Both the position numbers and the translations under genes were made by a program. A stretch of 49,208 bases of DNA from a virus, in IMG/VR virus record IMGVR_UViG_3300031885_003861, positions 1 to 49,208 of that record; one strand, written 5' to 3'. This document shows, piece after piece, positions 38,888 to 47,643 of the stretch. Numbering within the stretch: position 1 is the stretch's first letter; the number at the start of each line of letters is the position of its first letter. The notes beneath the pieces were generated by a model, which was given only the letters and a program-made list of their open reading frames with translations, was not told the origin of the DNA and ran no database searches.

Positions 38888-41626
38888 ATGTCGTCTCTGG
38901 GCACCATATGGGCCGAGCTCGGCATAAGCCTGGACAAGTTCGATCAGGGCCTGCGCAGCGCCGAGGCCTCGATCAAGACCACCGAGGACAAGCTACTTAA
39001 AGGCTTCAACGACATCGGCAAGCGCATGACCCAGGCTGGAAAGCAGCTCTCGATGACGGTGACCCTGCCCCTGACCCTAGCGGCGGGTGCGGCCGTCAAG
39101 CTGTCGACCGACTTTGAAACCACGATGACTCGCCTGGTGACTCTCGCCGGCGTGGCCGAGGGGCAGATGAACGAGTGGGCCGACTCGCTGCGCGCGCTGG
39201 CGCCGGCGGTCGGTCAGACGCCGCAGGCGCTGGCGGAGGCCCTGTACGCCGTCACCTCGGCCGGCCTGCGCGGCGCCGAGGCCCTCGACGTCGTGAGGGC
39301 GTCGGGCCAGGCGGCCGCGGTCGGGCTCGGCGACGCGACCACCATCGCCCGCACCCTCACCGCCGCCATGGCGGCCTACGGCGCCGAGAACCTCAGCGCC
39401 GGCGAGGCGGCGGACATCCTCGTCGCCGCTGTGCGCGAGGGCAACATGGAGGCCGATGCCCTCTCAGGCTCGCTGGGCCGCGTGATCGGCATCTCAGCCC
39501 AGGTGGGCGTGTCGTTTGCCGACGTGAACGGATTCATCGCGACCTTCACGCGCCTGGGGGTCGACGCCGAAGAGGCGACCACGGCGCTCCGCGGCGTGCT
39601 GACCACGATCCTGAAGCCGTCCAAGGAGGCCGGCGAGGCCCTGGCGACGGTGGGGCTGACGGTCGAGGACCTGCGTATCTCCATCAAAGAGAAGGGGCTC
39701 ACCGCCACCTTGATCGACTTGGTGGCGGCGTTCAAAGGCAATGAAGAGGGCCTGGCCTTGGTCATCCCGAACGTCCGCGCCCTGGCCGGCGTGCTCGGCA
39801 CCGCCGGGTCGCAGGCCGGCGCCTTTGATGAGGTAACGCGCAAGATCACGAACTCCCAGGGCACGCTCGCCGAAGCCTTCGCGAGGGTGAGCGAGACCGC
39901 GGGCTTTCAGTTCGCGCAGCTGAAAAGCGAACTCGCCAATTTGTCGATAGCGGTAGGCGGCGTGCTGACGCCCGTCCTGCTTGATCTGATCAATAACTAT
40001 GTCAAGCCGCTCGTCGTCGAGTTCGCCGAGCTTGACGAGGGCACCAAAAAGACCATCCTCGTGCTGGCCGGCGTGGCTGCCGCCGCCGGCCCGGTCCTCG
40101 TCGTGCTCGGCCTTCTCGCCCAGACGGTGGTGGTCGTCAGCGCGGCGAAGGCGATCTTGTCGGGCATCATGACCAAGAGCCTGATACCTGCCCTGGCTCG
40201 CGTTCTGGCGGGCATCCAGTCCGTCTTTGTGGGCATGGGCCCCATCGGCTGGGCCCTGCTTGCCCTGACCGCCGTGGTGACCCTGGTGGCGACGGCGTGG
40301 ACGAACGACTGGGGCCACATCCGCGAGGTCACCGCCGGTGTTGTTGACTGGCTCAAGGGCGCGTGGGCCGCCTTCGCCGATTGGTTTGCCGGCGCGTGGG
40401 TGGCGTTCAAGGCCTTCTTTAGAGAGTGGGGGCCGTACCTCCTGGCTGCCCTGGCGGGCCCCCTCGGCCCTATCGTCCTCGCAGTTGTCAGAAACTGGGA
40501 CGCGATCAAGGAGGGCGCGGTCGCCGCCATCACCGCCACCCTGGGCTTTTTCCGCGAGCTGCCGGGCCGCATCTGGGAGTACATCTGCGGCCTGCCCGCG
40601 CAGCTCGCGTCCTGGGCCTCGAACCTGGGTTCGGGCATCTGGCAGGGCTTCAAGGACGCGATGGGGATCCACAGCCCGTCGCACATCGAGCAGGCCCTCA
40701 CTGACATGGCGGACACGGCCAGCTTCGAGTTCGACCGCATGCTCCAGCTCATGGGGCGCTGGGAGGCACCCGCGCGGGAGGCGGCCCTGCGGGCGGCGAG
40801 CGTGTTCAAGCTCATCCCCGAAGAGGTTAAAAAGGCGGTCGACGCCACACTGGCCACCCTCGACTACCTCGGCAGCGAGGCCGAGCTGGCGTTCAAACTC
40901 TGGCAGCTCACCGTGGGCACGACGGCGACCGAGACCGCCAAGCTCACCCGGGAGCTCGCGTACCAGCAGGAGCGCCTCCAGGAGCTTGCCGCCGCCATCC
41001 CCGACCTCGAGGCCAAGCTCAGGCTCGTCGAGCAGGCGTTTGGGGCCGACTCGGAGGAGGCGCGCAAGCTCCGTCTCGAGCTGCTGAGCCTCAAGATCGA
41101 GCAGGCTGAGTTCCAAATAGCGACGACCGCGACGACCGAGGCGCTCGAAAAGCAAGTCGGGGCGCTCAAGGACCTGGTGATCCAGGGCGACCGGGTGAGG
41201 CTGTTGGTCGAGGGCGCCGGCGGCAAAAACGTCTGGCTTGACATCCCGCGACAGGCGAAGCGCGAGTACTCCGCCGACGAGCAGGCCGAGATCGCCGCCA
41301 TCGCCACGAGGCAGGGCGTGGACCTGTCCGTCGCCGAGTCCATGTTTGCCGCGAACAAGGTCGCCCAATGGTCGGACGAAGTGCCGGCATACGCCGCCGG
41401 CGGCATCCTCAACAGCCCCACCCTGGCCTGGATCGCCGAGACGCCGCGGGCGCGGCCCGAGGTCGTGGCGCCCCTGGGCGACCTCCTGGGCATCATCCGC
41501 CAGGCCGTGGCGCCGCTGCAGGCGGGGCCGGTCACGATGATCGTTGAGCTCGACGGGCGGGTCATCGCTCGCATGACCGCGCCGCACCTGGTGCGCGAGC
41601 TGCGCCTGAAGGGGGTGCCGGCGTGA
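38888..41626 (+). CDS. Tail tape measure protein
   Basis: A 912-residue tape measure protein. The N-terminus (LGISLDKFDQGLRSAEASIK) and the TP901-type core (about residues 55-380, with YAVTSAGLRGAEALDVVRAS) are followed by hydrophobic helices (about 390-470), a Trp-rich region and coiled coil (about 680-770), and a C-terminal end near AAGGILNSPTLAWIAE. It sets tail length and helps DNA entry. The frame is open upstream through the antisense lipoprotein region, but ATG 38888 after GGGAGG is the start. The stop overlaps the next gene. Confidence 0.92.
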   Translation: MSSLGTIWAELGISLDKFDQGLRSAEASIKTTEDKLLKGFNDIGKRMTQAGKQLSMTVTLPLTLAAGAAVKLSTDFETTMTRLVTLAGVAEGQMNEWADSLRALAPAVGQTPQALAEALYAVTSAGLRGAEALDVVRASGQAAAVGLGDATTIARTLTAAMAAYGAENLSAGEAADILVAAVREGNMEADALSGSLGRVIGISAQVGVSFADVNGFIATFTRLGVDAEEATTALRGVLTTILKPSKEAGEALATVGLTVEDLRISIKEKGLTATLIDLVAAFKGNEEGLALVIPNVRALAGVLGTAGSQAGAFDEVTRKITNSQGTLAEAFARVSETAGFQFAQLKSELANLSIAVGGVLTPVLLDLINNYVKPLVVEFAELDEGTKKTILVLAGVAAAAGPVLVVLGLLAQTVVVVSAAKAILSGIMTKSLIPALARVLAGIQSVFVGMGPIGWALLALTAVVTLVATAWTNDWGHIREVTAGVVDWLKGAWAAFADWFAGAWVAFKAFFREWGPYLLAALAGPLGPIVLAVVRNWDAIKEGAVAAITATLGFFRELPGRIWEYICGLPAQLASWASNLGSGIWQGFKDAMGIHSPSHIEQALTDMADTASFEFDRMLQLMGRWEAPAREAALRAASVFKLIPEEVKKAVDATLATLDYLGSEAELAFKLWQLTVGTTATETAKLTRELAYQQERLQELAAAIPDLEAKLRLVEQAFGADSEEARKLRLELLSLKIEQAEFQIATTATTEALEKQVGALKDLVIQGDRVRLLVEGAGGKNVWLDIPRQAKREYSADEQAEIAAIATRQGVDLSVAESMFAANKVAQWSDEVPAYAAGGILNSPTLAWIAETPRARPEVVAPLGDLLGIIRQAVAPLQAGPVTMIVELDGRVIARMTAPHLVRELRLKGVPA

Positions 41627-43062
41627 GCGCGATGCGGGTGATGATCGCCGGCGCCGACAGGACCGACGTCGTCGACCTCGCCACCCTCAGCGTCCAGGAC
41701 GCCGTGGGCGAGCGCTCCACAGCGCGCTTTGTGGTCAGCGATCTCGACGGCACGCTCGCGCTGCAGCCCGGCCAGGTCGTCGAGCTGACCCTCGACGGCG
41801 CGGCGGTGTTCGGCGGCAGTATCGACCGCATCGAGCGCCGCCGCCCGGGCGTGGCCAAGCCTTGCCGCGTGTTGGGCGTTGAGTGCTGTGATTGGCACCA
41901 GCTCTGCGACCGCCGCATCGTAAGCGAGGCGTACCAGGCGACCCTCGCCGGCGACATCGTGCGCGACCTCGTCACCAAGTACCTGGGCGCCGAGGGCGTC
42001 ACCGAGGGCGCGCCGTCCACCATCCAGGACGGCCCCCAGGTCGTCGAGGCCGTCTTCAACTACGTGCCGGCCACCAACGTTTTGGACTCGCTGGCCGAGA
42101 AGGCCGGCTTCGCTTGGTGGATCGACGCCGGGAAGGTCCTGCACTTCGTCGAACGTGCGACTTACGAGGCGCCCTGGGCGCTCGACGACGACGACCTGGT
42201 CAATGACCTGGTCGTCATCGATGGTCGCGAGGGTTACAGGAACCGTCAGTACATCAGGGCTGGCAAGGACCTCACCGACTCCCAGGTGGAGAGTTTCAAG
42301 GGGGACGGCCTGACCAGGACGTTCGTGGTAGGGTTCCCGATGGCCACCCAGCCGACGGTCACGGTCAACAGCGCGCCCCAGACCATCGGTATCAAGGGCG
42401 CTGAGACCGGCTGCGACTGGTACTGGAACAAGGGCGACCCCATCCTCACCCAGGACGGGGCCGGAACGCCCTTGGGCGCCGCCGACACCCTGGAGGTGAC
42501 CTACCAGGGATGGTTCGACATCGTGGTGCTGAGCACAGATGAAGCGGCCATCGACGAGCGCAAGGTCGCCGAGGGCGGCACCGGCTACTACGAGGCTGCC
42601 GAGGACGAGCCGTACCTTGGCAGCCTCGACGCCGCGATACAGTCGGCCAACGCCAAGTTGCGGCGCTACGCCAAATTGTCGCGCACCATCATGTTCAACA
42701 CCTTCGAGCCCGGCCTGCGCCCTGGCCAGCTCCTGGAGGTTACCCTGTCCGAGCGCGCCTTGGTCGGCGACTTCTTGGTCGAGAGCGTCGAGCTTGCCGC
42801 CGCCGGTGGGGGTCTGTGGCGCTGGGATGTGAAGGCCGTCGGCGGCGAGGCAGTCGGTGGGTGGGTGCAGTTTTTCAAGACCTTGGCCACTCGCGGCCAG
42901 GCGTTCGTCGTCCGCGAGAACATCCGCGAGGACCAGGTGCTGATCCGCCTGGTGCAGACCTCGGAGGAGTACGGCTGGACCGAGGCCACGCCCGTCAGCG
43001 TTTTTGCGTGCCCGGTAGCGTCGGAGACGCTCTATCCGTCGACAATCTTGTACCCGTGCTGA
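41623..43062 (+). CDS. Tail hub / baseplate protein
   Basis: A 479-residue beta-rich protein with the layout of tail hub (gp27/Tal-like) proteins: DRTDVVDLATLSVQDAVGER and FVVSDLDGTLALQPGQVVEL at the start, DIVRDLVTKYLG, FNYVPATNVLDSLAEKAGFA and WWIDAGKVLHFVE in the middle, LRPGQLLEVTLSERALVGDF near the end. It would close the tail tube below the tape measure. GTG 41623 overlaps the tape measure stop; ATG 41632 is possible. Confidence 0.8.
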   Translation: MSAMRVMIAGADRTDVVDLATLSVQDAVGERSTARFVVSDLDGTLALQPGQVVELTLDGAAVFGGSIDRIERRRPGVAKPCRVLGVECCDWHQLCDRRIVSEAYQATLAGDIVRDLVTKYLGAEGVTEGAPSTIQDGPQVVEAVFNYVPATNVLDSLAEKAGFAWWIDAGKVLHFVERATYEAPWALDDDDLVNDLVVIDGREGYRNRQYIRAGKDLTDSQVESFKGDGLTRTFVVGFPMATQPTVTVNSAPQTIGIKGAETGCDWYWNKGDPILTQDGAGTPLGAADTLEVTYQGWFDIVVLSTDEAAIDERKVAEGGTGYYEAAEDEPYLGSLDAAIQSANAKLRRYAKLSRTIMFNTFEPGLRPGQLLEVTLSERALVGDFLVESVELAAAGGGLWRWDVKAVGGEAVGGWVQFFKTLATRGQAFVVRENIREDQVLIRLVQTSEEYGWTEATPVSVFACPVASETLYPSTILYPC

Positions 43063-43077
43063 CAGGAGGTGAGCCGG

Positions 43078-43563
43078 GTGACAATCTTGAGGAGGCTGGA
43101 GTCCATGGGTCTGCTATGGACGGGCACCTTCGAGATTGAGATCGTAACGGCGAATCGGCGGCGGGTCATCAGCGTGCCTAACCTGATCACCGATGTTGGC
43201 CTGAACTACATGCGCGACCTGCTGACCGGCGACGTGGTGCCGCCGACGGCCATCGCCTACATCGCCCTGGGGTCGTCGAGCACGCCCCCGGCCAACGGCG
43301 ACACTCAACTCGGCGCAGAGACATCCCGCAAGGCGGTGACCAAACAGGAGGTCAACGGACCTGGCCAGGTGCAGACCACCTGCTACGTCGCGCCATTTGA
43401 GGCCAACGGCCAGATCGAGGAGATCGGCGTGTTTGCCGGCCCTGGCGCGACTTCGGCGCCCAACACGGGCATCCTGATCGCCCGCGTACTATGGTCGCAC
43501 CTGAAGACTGAGCTCGAGAGCTTGCAGATCGTCAGGACCGACACCATCAGCCGGGCTGTATAG
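43078..43563 (+). CDS. Tail fibre / baseplate-associated protein
   Basis: A 161-residue protein with PNLITDVGLNYMRDLLTG, AYIALGSSSTPPANGDTQLG and EEIGVFAGPGA, a pattern seen in phage tail fibre N-terminal or baseplate upper proteins. GTG 43078 lies after AGGAGGTGAGCC; GTG 43069 overlaps that ribosome site. It precedes two fibre genes. Confidence 0.65.
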   Translation: MTILRRLESMGLLWTGTFEIEIVTANRRRVISVPNLITDVGLNYMRDLLTGDVVPPTAIAYIALGSSSTPPANGDTQLGAETSRKAVTKQEVNGPGQVQTTCYVAPFEANGQIEEIGVFAGPGATSAPNTGILIARVLWSHLKTELESLQIVRTDTISRAV

Positions 43564-43578
43564 TGGGGAGGGGCTGTC

Positions 43579-44457
43579 GTGGGTTACACGAAGAACGACC
43601 CGGCCTGGCAAAACGGCGGCGCGCCAGGCATTTCGGCGGAGCGGCTCAACCATGCGGAGACACAATATGACGAAGCGAACGAGGACCTGAATGCACATGC
43701 GGCCCTGACCACGGTGCACTCGGCCACCTCGGCCGCCACCCCCAGCCGCATCATCGTCCGCGACGCGGCGGGGCGGGCCAAGGTTGTTGCTCCCTCAGCG
43801 GTGGACGACATCGCCCAGAAAGCGCAGGCAGATGCGGTGCAGACCGACCTGAATGCACATGCGGCCCTGACCACGGTGCACTCGGCCACCTCGGCCGCCA
43901 CCCCCAGCCGCATCATCGTCCGCGACGCGGCGGGGCGGGCCAAGGTTGCGGACGGCGCCGCGGCCGACGACATGGTGACCAAGGGACAGGTTGATACCCA
44001 CGCCGCGCTGACCACGGCCCATGGGGCCGTCGCCACGGCTACCGCCAGCAAGATGGTGGTTCGAGATGCGAGCGGCAGGGCGGCATTCGCCGACCCGTCA
44101 GCGGCGGGCGATGCGGCGACCAAGAATTACGTGGACGCGCCGAAATATCTTTCGTTCAACGAACAAATTGGCGATACCTACGCACTGGTCATCGCCGATG
44201 ATGGTAAGCTGATCGACATGAACAAAGCCACCGCCCAGACGCTTACGGTCCCGGCGAACGCTAGCGTGGCGTTCCCTATCGGTACCCAGATCCTCGTCCG
44301 CCAAAAGGGCGCGGGCCAGGTGACCGTCAGTCCTGCGGCCGGCGTTACACTGCAATCCGGGGGCGGTCTGGTCAAAACCTACGTCCAGTATAGCGTCGTG
44401 GGGCTTCTCAAGACCGCCGTGAACACGTGGAACCTGCTCGGCGACCTGGGGGGATGA
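43579..44457 (+). CDS. Tail fibre protein with duplicated repeat
   Basis: A 292-residue fibre. Residues 1-35 form a docking segment; residues 36-185 hold three copies of a roughly 54-residue unit (LNAHAALTTVHSATSAATPS, IIVRDAAGRAKV, a D-x2-K-x-QVD linker), the first two nearly identical; residues 195-292 form a beta-rich C-terminal domain (YALVIADDGKLIDMNKATAQ, then GTQILVRQKGAGQVTVSPAA). GTG 43579 follows GGGGAGGGG. It would project from the baseplate and bind the host or carry the next protein. Confidence 0.8.
   Translation: MGYTKNDPAWQNGGAPGISAERLNHAETQYDEANEDLNAHAALTTVHSATSAATPSRIIVRDAAGRAKVVAPSAVDDIAQKAQADAVQTDLNAHAALTTVHSATSAATPSRIIVRDAAGRAKVADGAAADDMVTKGQVDTHAALTTAHGAVATATASKMVVRDASGRAAFADPSAAGDAATKNYVDAPKYLSFNEQIGDTYALVIADDGKLIDMNKATAQTLTVPANASVAFPIGTQILVRQKGAGQVTVSPAAGVTLQSGGGLVKTYVQYSVVGLLKTAVNTWNLLGDLGG
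43684..43786 (+). repeat. 103-bp direct repeat, copy 1
   Basis: Identical to 43846-43948; the copies are 162 bases (54 codons) apart in the fibre gene, so unequal crossing over would keep frame. Confidence 0.95.
43846..43948 (+). repeat. 103-bp direct repeat, copy 2
   Basis: Exact second copy of 43684-43786. A third, diverged unit follows in the fibre gene. Confidence 0.95.
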
Positions 44458-44460
44458 GAA

Positions 44461-45366
44461 ATGGGTATACTTGTCATGCCCGCAGTGGCCACGCGCCGTC
44501 GACTTGTCAAGGTCGCCGAGTCCGCCGCTTATGGTGGCATCATCTTCGCCTTGGCTGCTCTTGATGGTTTCATTTACTGCGCCGGCGCCACAACACGGAC
44601 AGTATGGAAGATCAACCCCGCCGACATGAGTAAAGTTGCCGAGTCCGCCGACTACGGCGGCACCATCTGCGCCCTAGCTGTGCTTGACGGCTACATCTAC
44701 TGCGGCGGTCAGACAACAGAGAAAGTCTGGAAGATCAACCCTGCCGACATGAGTAAGGTTGCTGAGTCCGCCGACTACGGCGGCACCATCCTCGCTTTAG
44801 CTGTGCTTGACGGCTACATCTACTGCGGCGGTGGCGGACAACAAAAAGTATGGAAGTTAAATGCCAGCAACCTAGTTACAGTTGCTATATCCGCCGCTTG
44901 TGACGACGACATCTGGTGCTTGGCCGCTCTCAACGGCTACGTCTACTGCAGTGGCGGCATAACCGAGAGGGTTTGGAAGCTCAACGCCAGCAATTTGGTC
45001 AAAGTCGACGAGTCCGCGAATTTCGGCGGCTACATCCGTGCCTTGGCTGTTCTTGGCGGTTACATCTACCACAGCGGCGGCCACTACGTCAGCGCAACGG
45101 AGCCGGTCTATAAGATCGACCCTGCCTTCATGAACACGGTTGGCCAGTCCGTCGAAGGCGGCTATGTCCGTGCCCTGACTGTTCGCGATGGTTTCGTCTA
45201 CCGCACTGACTATGCAACCTCCAGCGCCTGGAAACTAAACGCTGGTGACTTGGCCAAGGCGGCTGCGTCTGGTGACTGTAGCAGCACCATGTATGGCCTG
45301 GCTGCGCTTGATGGTTTCATCTACTACGGCGGCAGCGCCGGCAAGGTCGGGAAGCTGACTAGTTAG
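44461..45366 (+). CDS. Seven-repeat propeller-like fibre protein
   Basis: A 301-residue protein made of seven units of about 40 residues, each like SKVAESADYGGTICALAVLD plus GYIYCGGQTTEKVWKINPAD. Each unit ends in a VWKIN/VWKLN strand, so the whole chain fits a seven-bladed beta propeller. The first units are almost identical and the later ones diverge. It is poorer in G+C than the fibre gene before it, suggesting separate acquisition. ATG 44461 follows the fibre stop directly. A receptor-binding role is inferred from place and fold. Confidence 0.75.
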   Translation: MGILVMPAVATRRRLVKVAESAAYGGIIFALAALDGFIYCAGATTRTVWKINPADMSKVAESADYGGTICALAVLDGYIYCGGQTTEKVWKINPADMSKVAESADYGGTILALAVLDGYIYCGGGGQQKVWKLNASNLVTVAISAACDDDIWCLAALNGYVYCSGGITERVWKLNASNLVKVDESANFGGYIRALAVLGGYIYHSGGHYVSATEPVYKIDPAFMNTVGQSVEGGYVRALTVRDGFVYRTDYATSSAWKLNAGDLAKAAASGDCSSTMYGLAALDGFIYYGGSAGKVGKLTS

Positions 45367-45379
45367 AGGAGGGACTGCC

Positions 45380-45706
45380 GTGATCATCGTCTTTCCCGGT
45401 CCTGGAGGCTACTGCTCCATCCATCATCGCCCCGACATCCTCACTCCAGGAGAGCGGGCGCGGGGAATAGAACTGGCGCAACTACCCGCCCCCGAGGCCG
45501 TAGCCGGCCAGCGGGCACAACTCATGGGGGACCTTGCAACGGGAGAGGTCTGGTATGAGTATCAGTACATACCGCCCGACCCGTTGGGGGGACGAGTGGA
45601 GGCGCTCGAAAGAGCAACTGGCACGGGTGGCAATCCGGGTGAGAAGGGCATCGCGAAGCGGATGGACAGCCTGGAGGAGCGAGTAGGGCTCCTGGAAGGC
45701 GCCTAG
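45380..45706 (+). CDS. Small tail-region protein
   Basis: A 108-residue protein beginning IIVFPGPGGYCSIHHRPDIL and ending in a coiled coil (IAKRMDSLEERVGLLEGA). GTG 45380 follows AGGAGGGA. Small proteins after fibre genes can be fibre chaperones or baseplate parts; no family recognised. Confidence 0.6.
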   Translation: MIIVFPGPGGYCSIHHRPDILTPGERARGIELAQLPAPEAVAGQRAQLMGDLATGEVWYEYQYIPPDPLGGRVEALERATGTGGNPGEKGIAKRMDSLEERVGLLEGA

Positions 45707-45777
45707 TCAAGCGCCCGCGCCCGGTGTGGGATGCGCGGTTATTCTGCGTGTAATATCCCCGCGAGTATGCCTGATCG

Positions 45778-45798
45778 GGCCGCCCAGGACGGGCGGCC
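45778..45798. other. Perfect hairpin before the lysis genes
   Basis: GGCCGCCC (45778-45785) and GGGCGGCC (45791-45798) pair perfectly around a 5-base loop. Only TT follows, so it is not a typical terminator. It separates fibre and lysis genes. Confidence 0.55.
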
Positions 45799-45825
45799 TT
45801 CGACGTTGAGGGGAGGCGATCAGCC

Positions 45826-46095
45826 GTGCCGAACGCCGGTCTGGCCGACTACGGCCTGGCCATTTTCGCCCTGGGCGGTCTGTTTTTCGTGCTGGGCCTG
45901 GTACTTCCAAGGGTCCTCGACCGGCGCAACGGCAAGGGCCAGGATGCGGCGCTGACGGCTGTCGTCGACAACAACACGCGCGCCCTGAACCAGATGAGTT
46001 CGTGCGTCCAGGAACTGCGGGAACGGTTGGTCGAGACCTCCGCCCGCCAGGGCGAACAGCTGGCCGAACTGCTGGCCCGGGCGAGGACGGGGTAA
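45826..46095 (+). CDS. Single-span holin-like or lysis accessory protein
   Basis: An 89-residue protein with an N-terminal hydrophobic helix (DYGLAIFALGGLFFVLGLVL, about residues 8-27), a basic turn (PRVLDRRNGKG) and an amphipathic helix or coiled coil (about 40-85). It directly precedes the endolysin gene. The layout fits a small lysis accessory (BhlA/XhlA-like) protein. GTG 45826 follows GGGGAGG. Confidence 0.6.
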   Translation: MPNAGLADYGLAIFALGGLFFVLGLVLPRVLDRRNGKGQDAALTAVVDNNTRALNQMSSCVQELRERLVETSARQGEQLAELLARARTG

Positions 46096-46117
46096 CGCGA
46101 ATCCAAGGGAGAGGTGT

Positions 46118-47146
46118 ATGACGTTGACCAAGCTCCTCCCCGAGTTCACCGCGGCCGGCTCGCGTTGCTGGGCCGCCGAGGCGGCACCGAGCGACCTCGG
46201 CGCGTTCGTGCCCCCTGGGGGGCCGATGGTGGCGGCGAAGGCGGTCGGCCCGGCTGGCGCCCGCCTCGTCATGACCGCCACGTTCTACGACCCCAAGAGC
46301 GGCGCCCTGTGCGGCTTGCTGCGTGGCAGTAGTGGGCAATGGGGCTGGCAGCCCGCGGGCCGGCCGGCCCTGGCGGTGATCGGCGGCCGGGCAGCCATCC
46401 TGCCAGTGGCGGTCGACCCGCCGGGGGCCGAGCTCGTGGTCGGCGGCGGCCCGGTGCTGCTCGCCGGCGGCAGCGTCGTCTGGCGCAACTCCCACACCCA
46501 GGGCAAGTACAGCGGCCTGCGCCCCGATGCGCGCCTGGCCAGAGCGGCGGTGGGCATCCGCGCCGACGGCATGGTCGTCGCCCTGGTGGCCGCCGCGCTC
46601 AGCCTCCAAGGCCTGGCCGAGGTCCTGCGGGACAAGCTGGCCTGTCTCGACGCCATGGCGCTTGACGGCGGCGGGTCGGCGACCATCGCCTGGGATGGCA
46701 AGGTGCTTTTCGGCGGTGCGCGGGCGCTGCCGTGCTACCTGACTGCCGGCCCGTTGCTGGGGGACCCCGCCGCGGCCGTCCCATCGGCGCTCAATCACGT
46801 CCAGCTTTCGCCGCATTTCAGCCTCCGCGAGCTCGAGGACCCGACGACCCACGAGGTCATGGTGCACCCGCTGCTCGTCGCCCGCCTCGAGGCCGTGCGC
46901 GCCCTGGACGGCGGCCCGATCGACATCACGTCGGGCTACCGCACCCCTGAGCACAACCGTGAGGTCGGCGGCGCGCCCGACTCTTGCCACCTCAAGGGCG
47001 AGGCCGCCGACATCAAGTCCTGTAGGCCGGCCGCGCTCGCCGCGCTCTGTGAGAAGGCAGGCTTCGGGGGCATCGGCGTTTACCCCGCCCACGTTCACGC
47101 CGATGTGCGGCCCCGGCCTGCGCGGTGGACGGGCGGGCAGTGCTGA
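46118..47146 (+). CDS. Endolysin: phosphodiester glycosidase-like plus M15 peptidase
   Basis: A 342-residue protein with two domains. The N-terminal part (to about residue 220) looks like the NAGPA phosphodiester glycosidase family (RAAVGIRADGMVVALVAAAL and AMALDGGGSATIAWDGK). The C-terminal part (about 233-342) is a Peptidase M15_3 domain: HFSLREL, ITSGYRTPEHN, SCHLKGEAADI with zinc-binding His and Asp, and HVHADVRP. M15 lysins are D-Ala-D-Ala or L-Ala-D-Glu peptidases that cut the peptidoglycan stem. ATG 46118 follows GGGAGAGG. It sits between two small membrane proteins, as expected for a lysis cassette. Confidence 0.85.
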   Translation: MTLTKLLPEFTAAGSRCWAAEAAPSDLGAFVPPGGPMVAAKAVGPAGARLVMTATFYDPKSGALCGLLRGSSGQWGWQPAGRPALAVIGGRAAILPVAVDPPGAELVVGGGPVLLAGGSVVWRNSHTQGKYSGLRPDARLARAAVGIRADGMVVALVAAALSLQGLAEVLRDKLACLDAMALDGGGSATIAWDGKVLFGGARALPCYLTAGPLLGDPAAAVPSALNHVQLSPHFSLRELEDPTTHEVMVHPLLVARLEAVRALDGGPIDITSGYRTPEHNREVGGAPDSCHLKGEAADIKSCRPAALAALCEKAGFGGIGVYPAHVHADVRPRPARWTGGQC

Positions 47147-47191
47147 GCTGATCCTTGTATCGCAGTCACGCCGAAGGGAGGTGACACAGAG

Positions 47192-47440
47192 ATGGACATC
47201 GAGCTGATAGCGGGCGTTGGCGCCCTGGGTCTCATCGTCGCCGTCGTCCAGCTCATCAAGGCGGCGGGCTTCCCGTCGAAGTTCGCGGGCCTGCTAGCCG
47301 TGCTCCTGGGGCTGCTCCTGGGCCTGGCGTACACGTTCTGGAACGCGACGCCCTGGTACCAGGCGGTTATCCTGGGCTTGGCGCTGGGCCTGGCCGCGGC
47401 CGGTGCCTGGTCGACGGGGAAGAACGTGGCGGGGAAGTAG
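47192..47440 (+). CDS. Holin
   Basis: An 82-residue protein with two clear hydrophobic helices and a possible third: LIAGVGALGLIVAVVQLI (5-22), FAGLLAVLLGLLLGLAYTFW (31-50) and AVILGLALGLAAAGAW (58-73), ending in a Lys-containing tail. Size, spacing and position after the endolysin fit a class I/II holin that permeabilises the membrane. ATG 47192 follows GGGAGGTGAC. Confidence 0.8.
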   Translation: MDIELIAGVGALGLIVAVVQLIKAAGFPSKFAGLLAVLLGLLLGLAYTFWNATPWYQAVILGLALGLAAAGAWSTGKNVAGK

Positions 47441-47461
47441 CCCGGCCCGATCACCGACTGA

Positions 47462-47498
47462 AGGGCCTCCGCTCACCGAGCGGAGGCCCTGTTTCTTT
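47462..47498. terminator. Late operon terminator
   Basis: AGGGCCTCCGCTC (47462-47474) pairs perfectly with GAGCGGAGGCCCT (47478-47490) across a 3-base loop and is followed by GTTTCTTT. The 13-bp stem ends the late operon and separates it from the terminal two-gene unit. Confidence 0.92.
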
Positions 47499-47643
47499 AT
47501 CTATGGCCGGAGGTCAAGCACTCTCGGATATTCGCCGACCCGCTTGTCTTCCCCGACCCCCGTTGGAGGAGACTGCGCGATAATGGCGAATGGTGGACGG
47601 TGATGAACGGTGTTCCATCCCTGACCAGGGAGGAGGGGGCTGG

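Noticed and set aside
39494-41587. A 697-codon minus-strand frame opposite the tape measure gene
   Set aside because: Shadow of a well-supported tape measure protein; no start signal or recognisable domain.
45707-47098. A 463-codon minus-strand frame opposite the lysis genes
   Set aside because: Shadow of the two-domain endolysin; its composition is typical of antisense frames in G+C-rich DNA.
47544-47584. GATAAT at 47579 as the -10 of the terminal two-gene operon
   Set aside because: No acceptable -35 lies at 15-19 bases; TTGTCT and TTGGAG nearby are at wrong distances, so no promoter is called.
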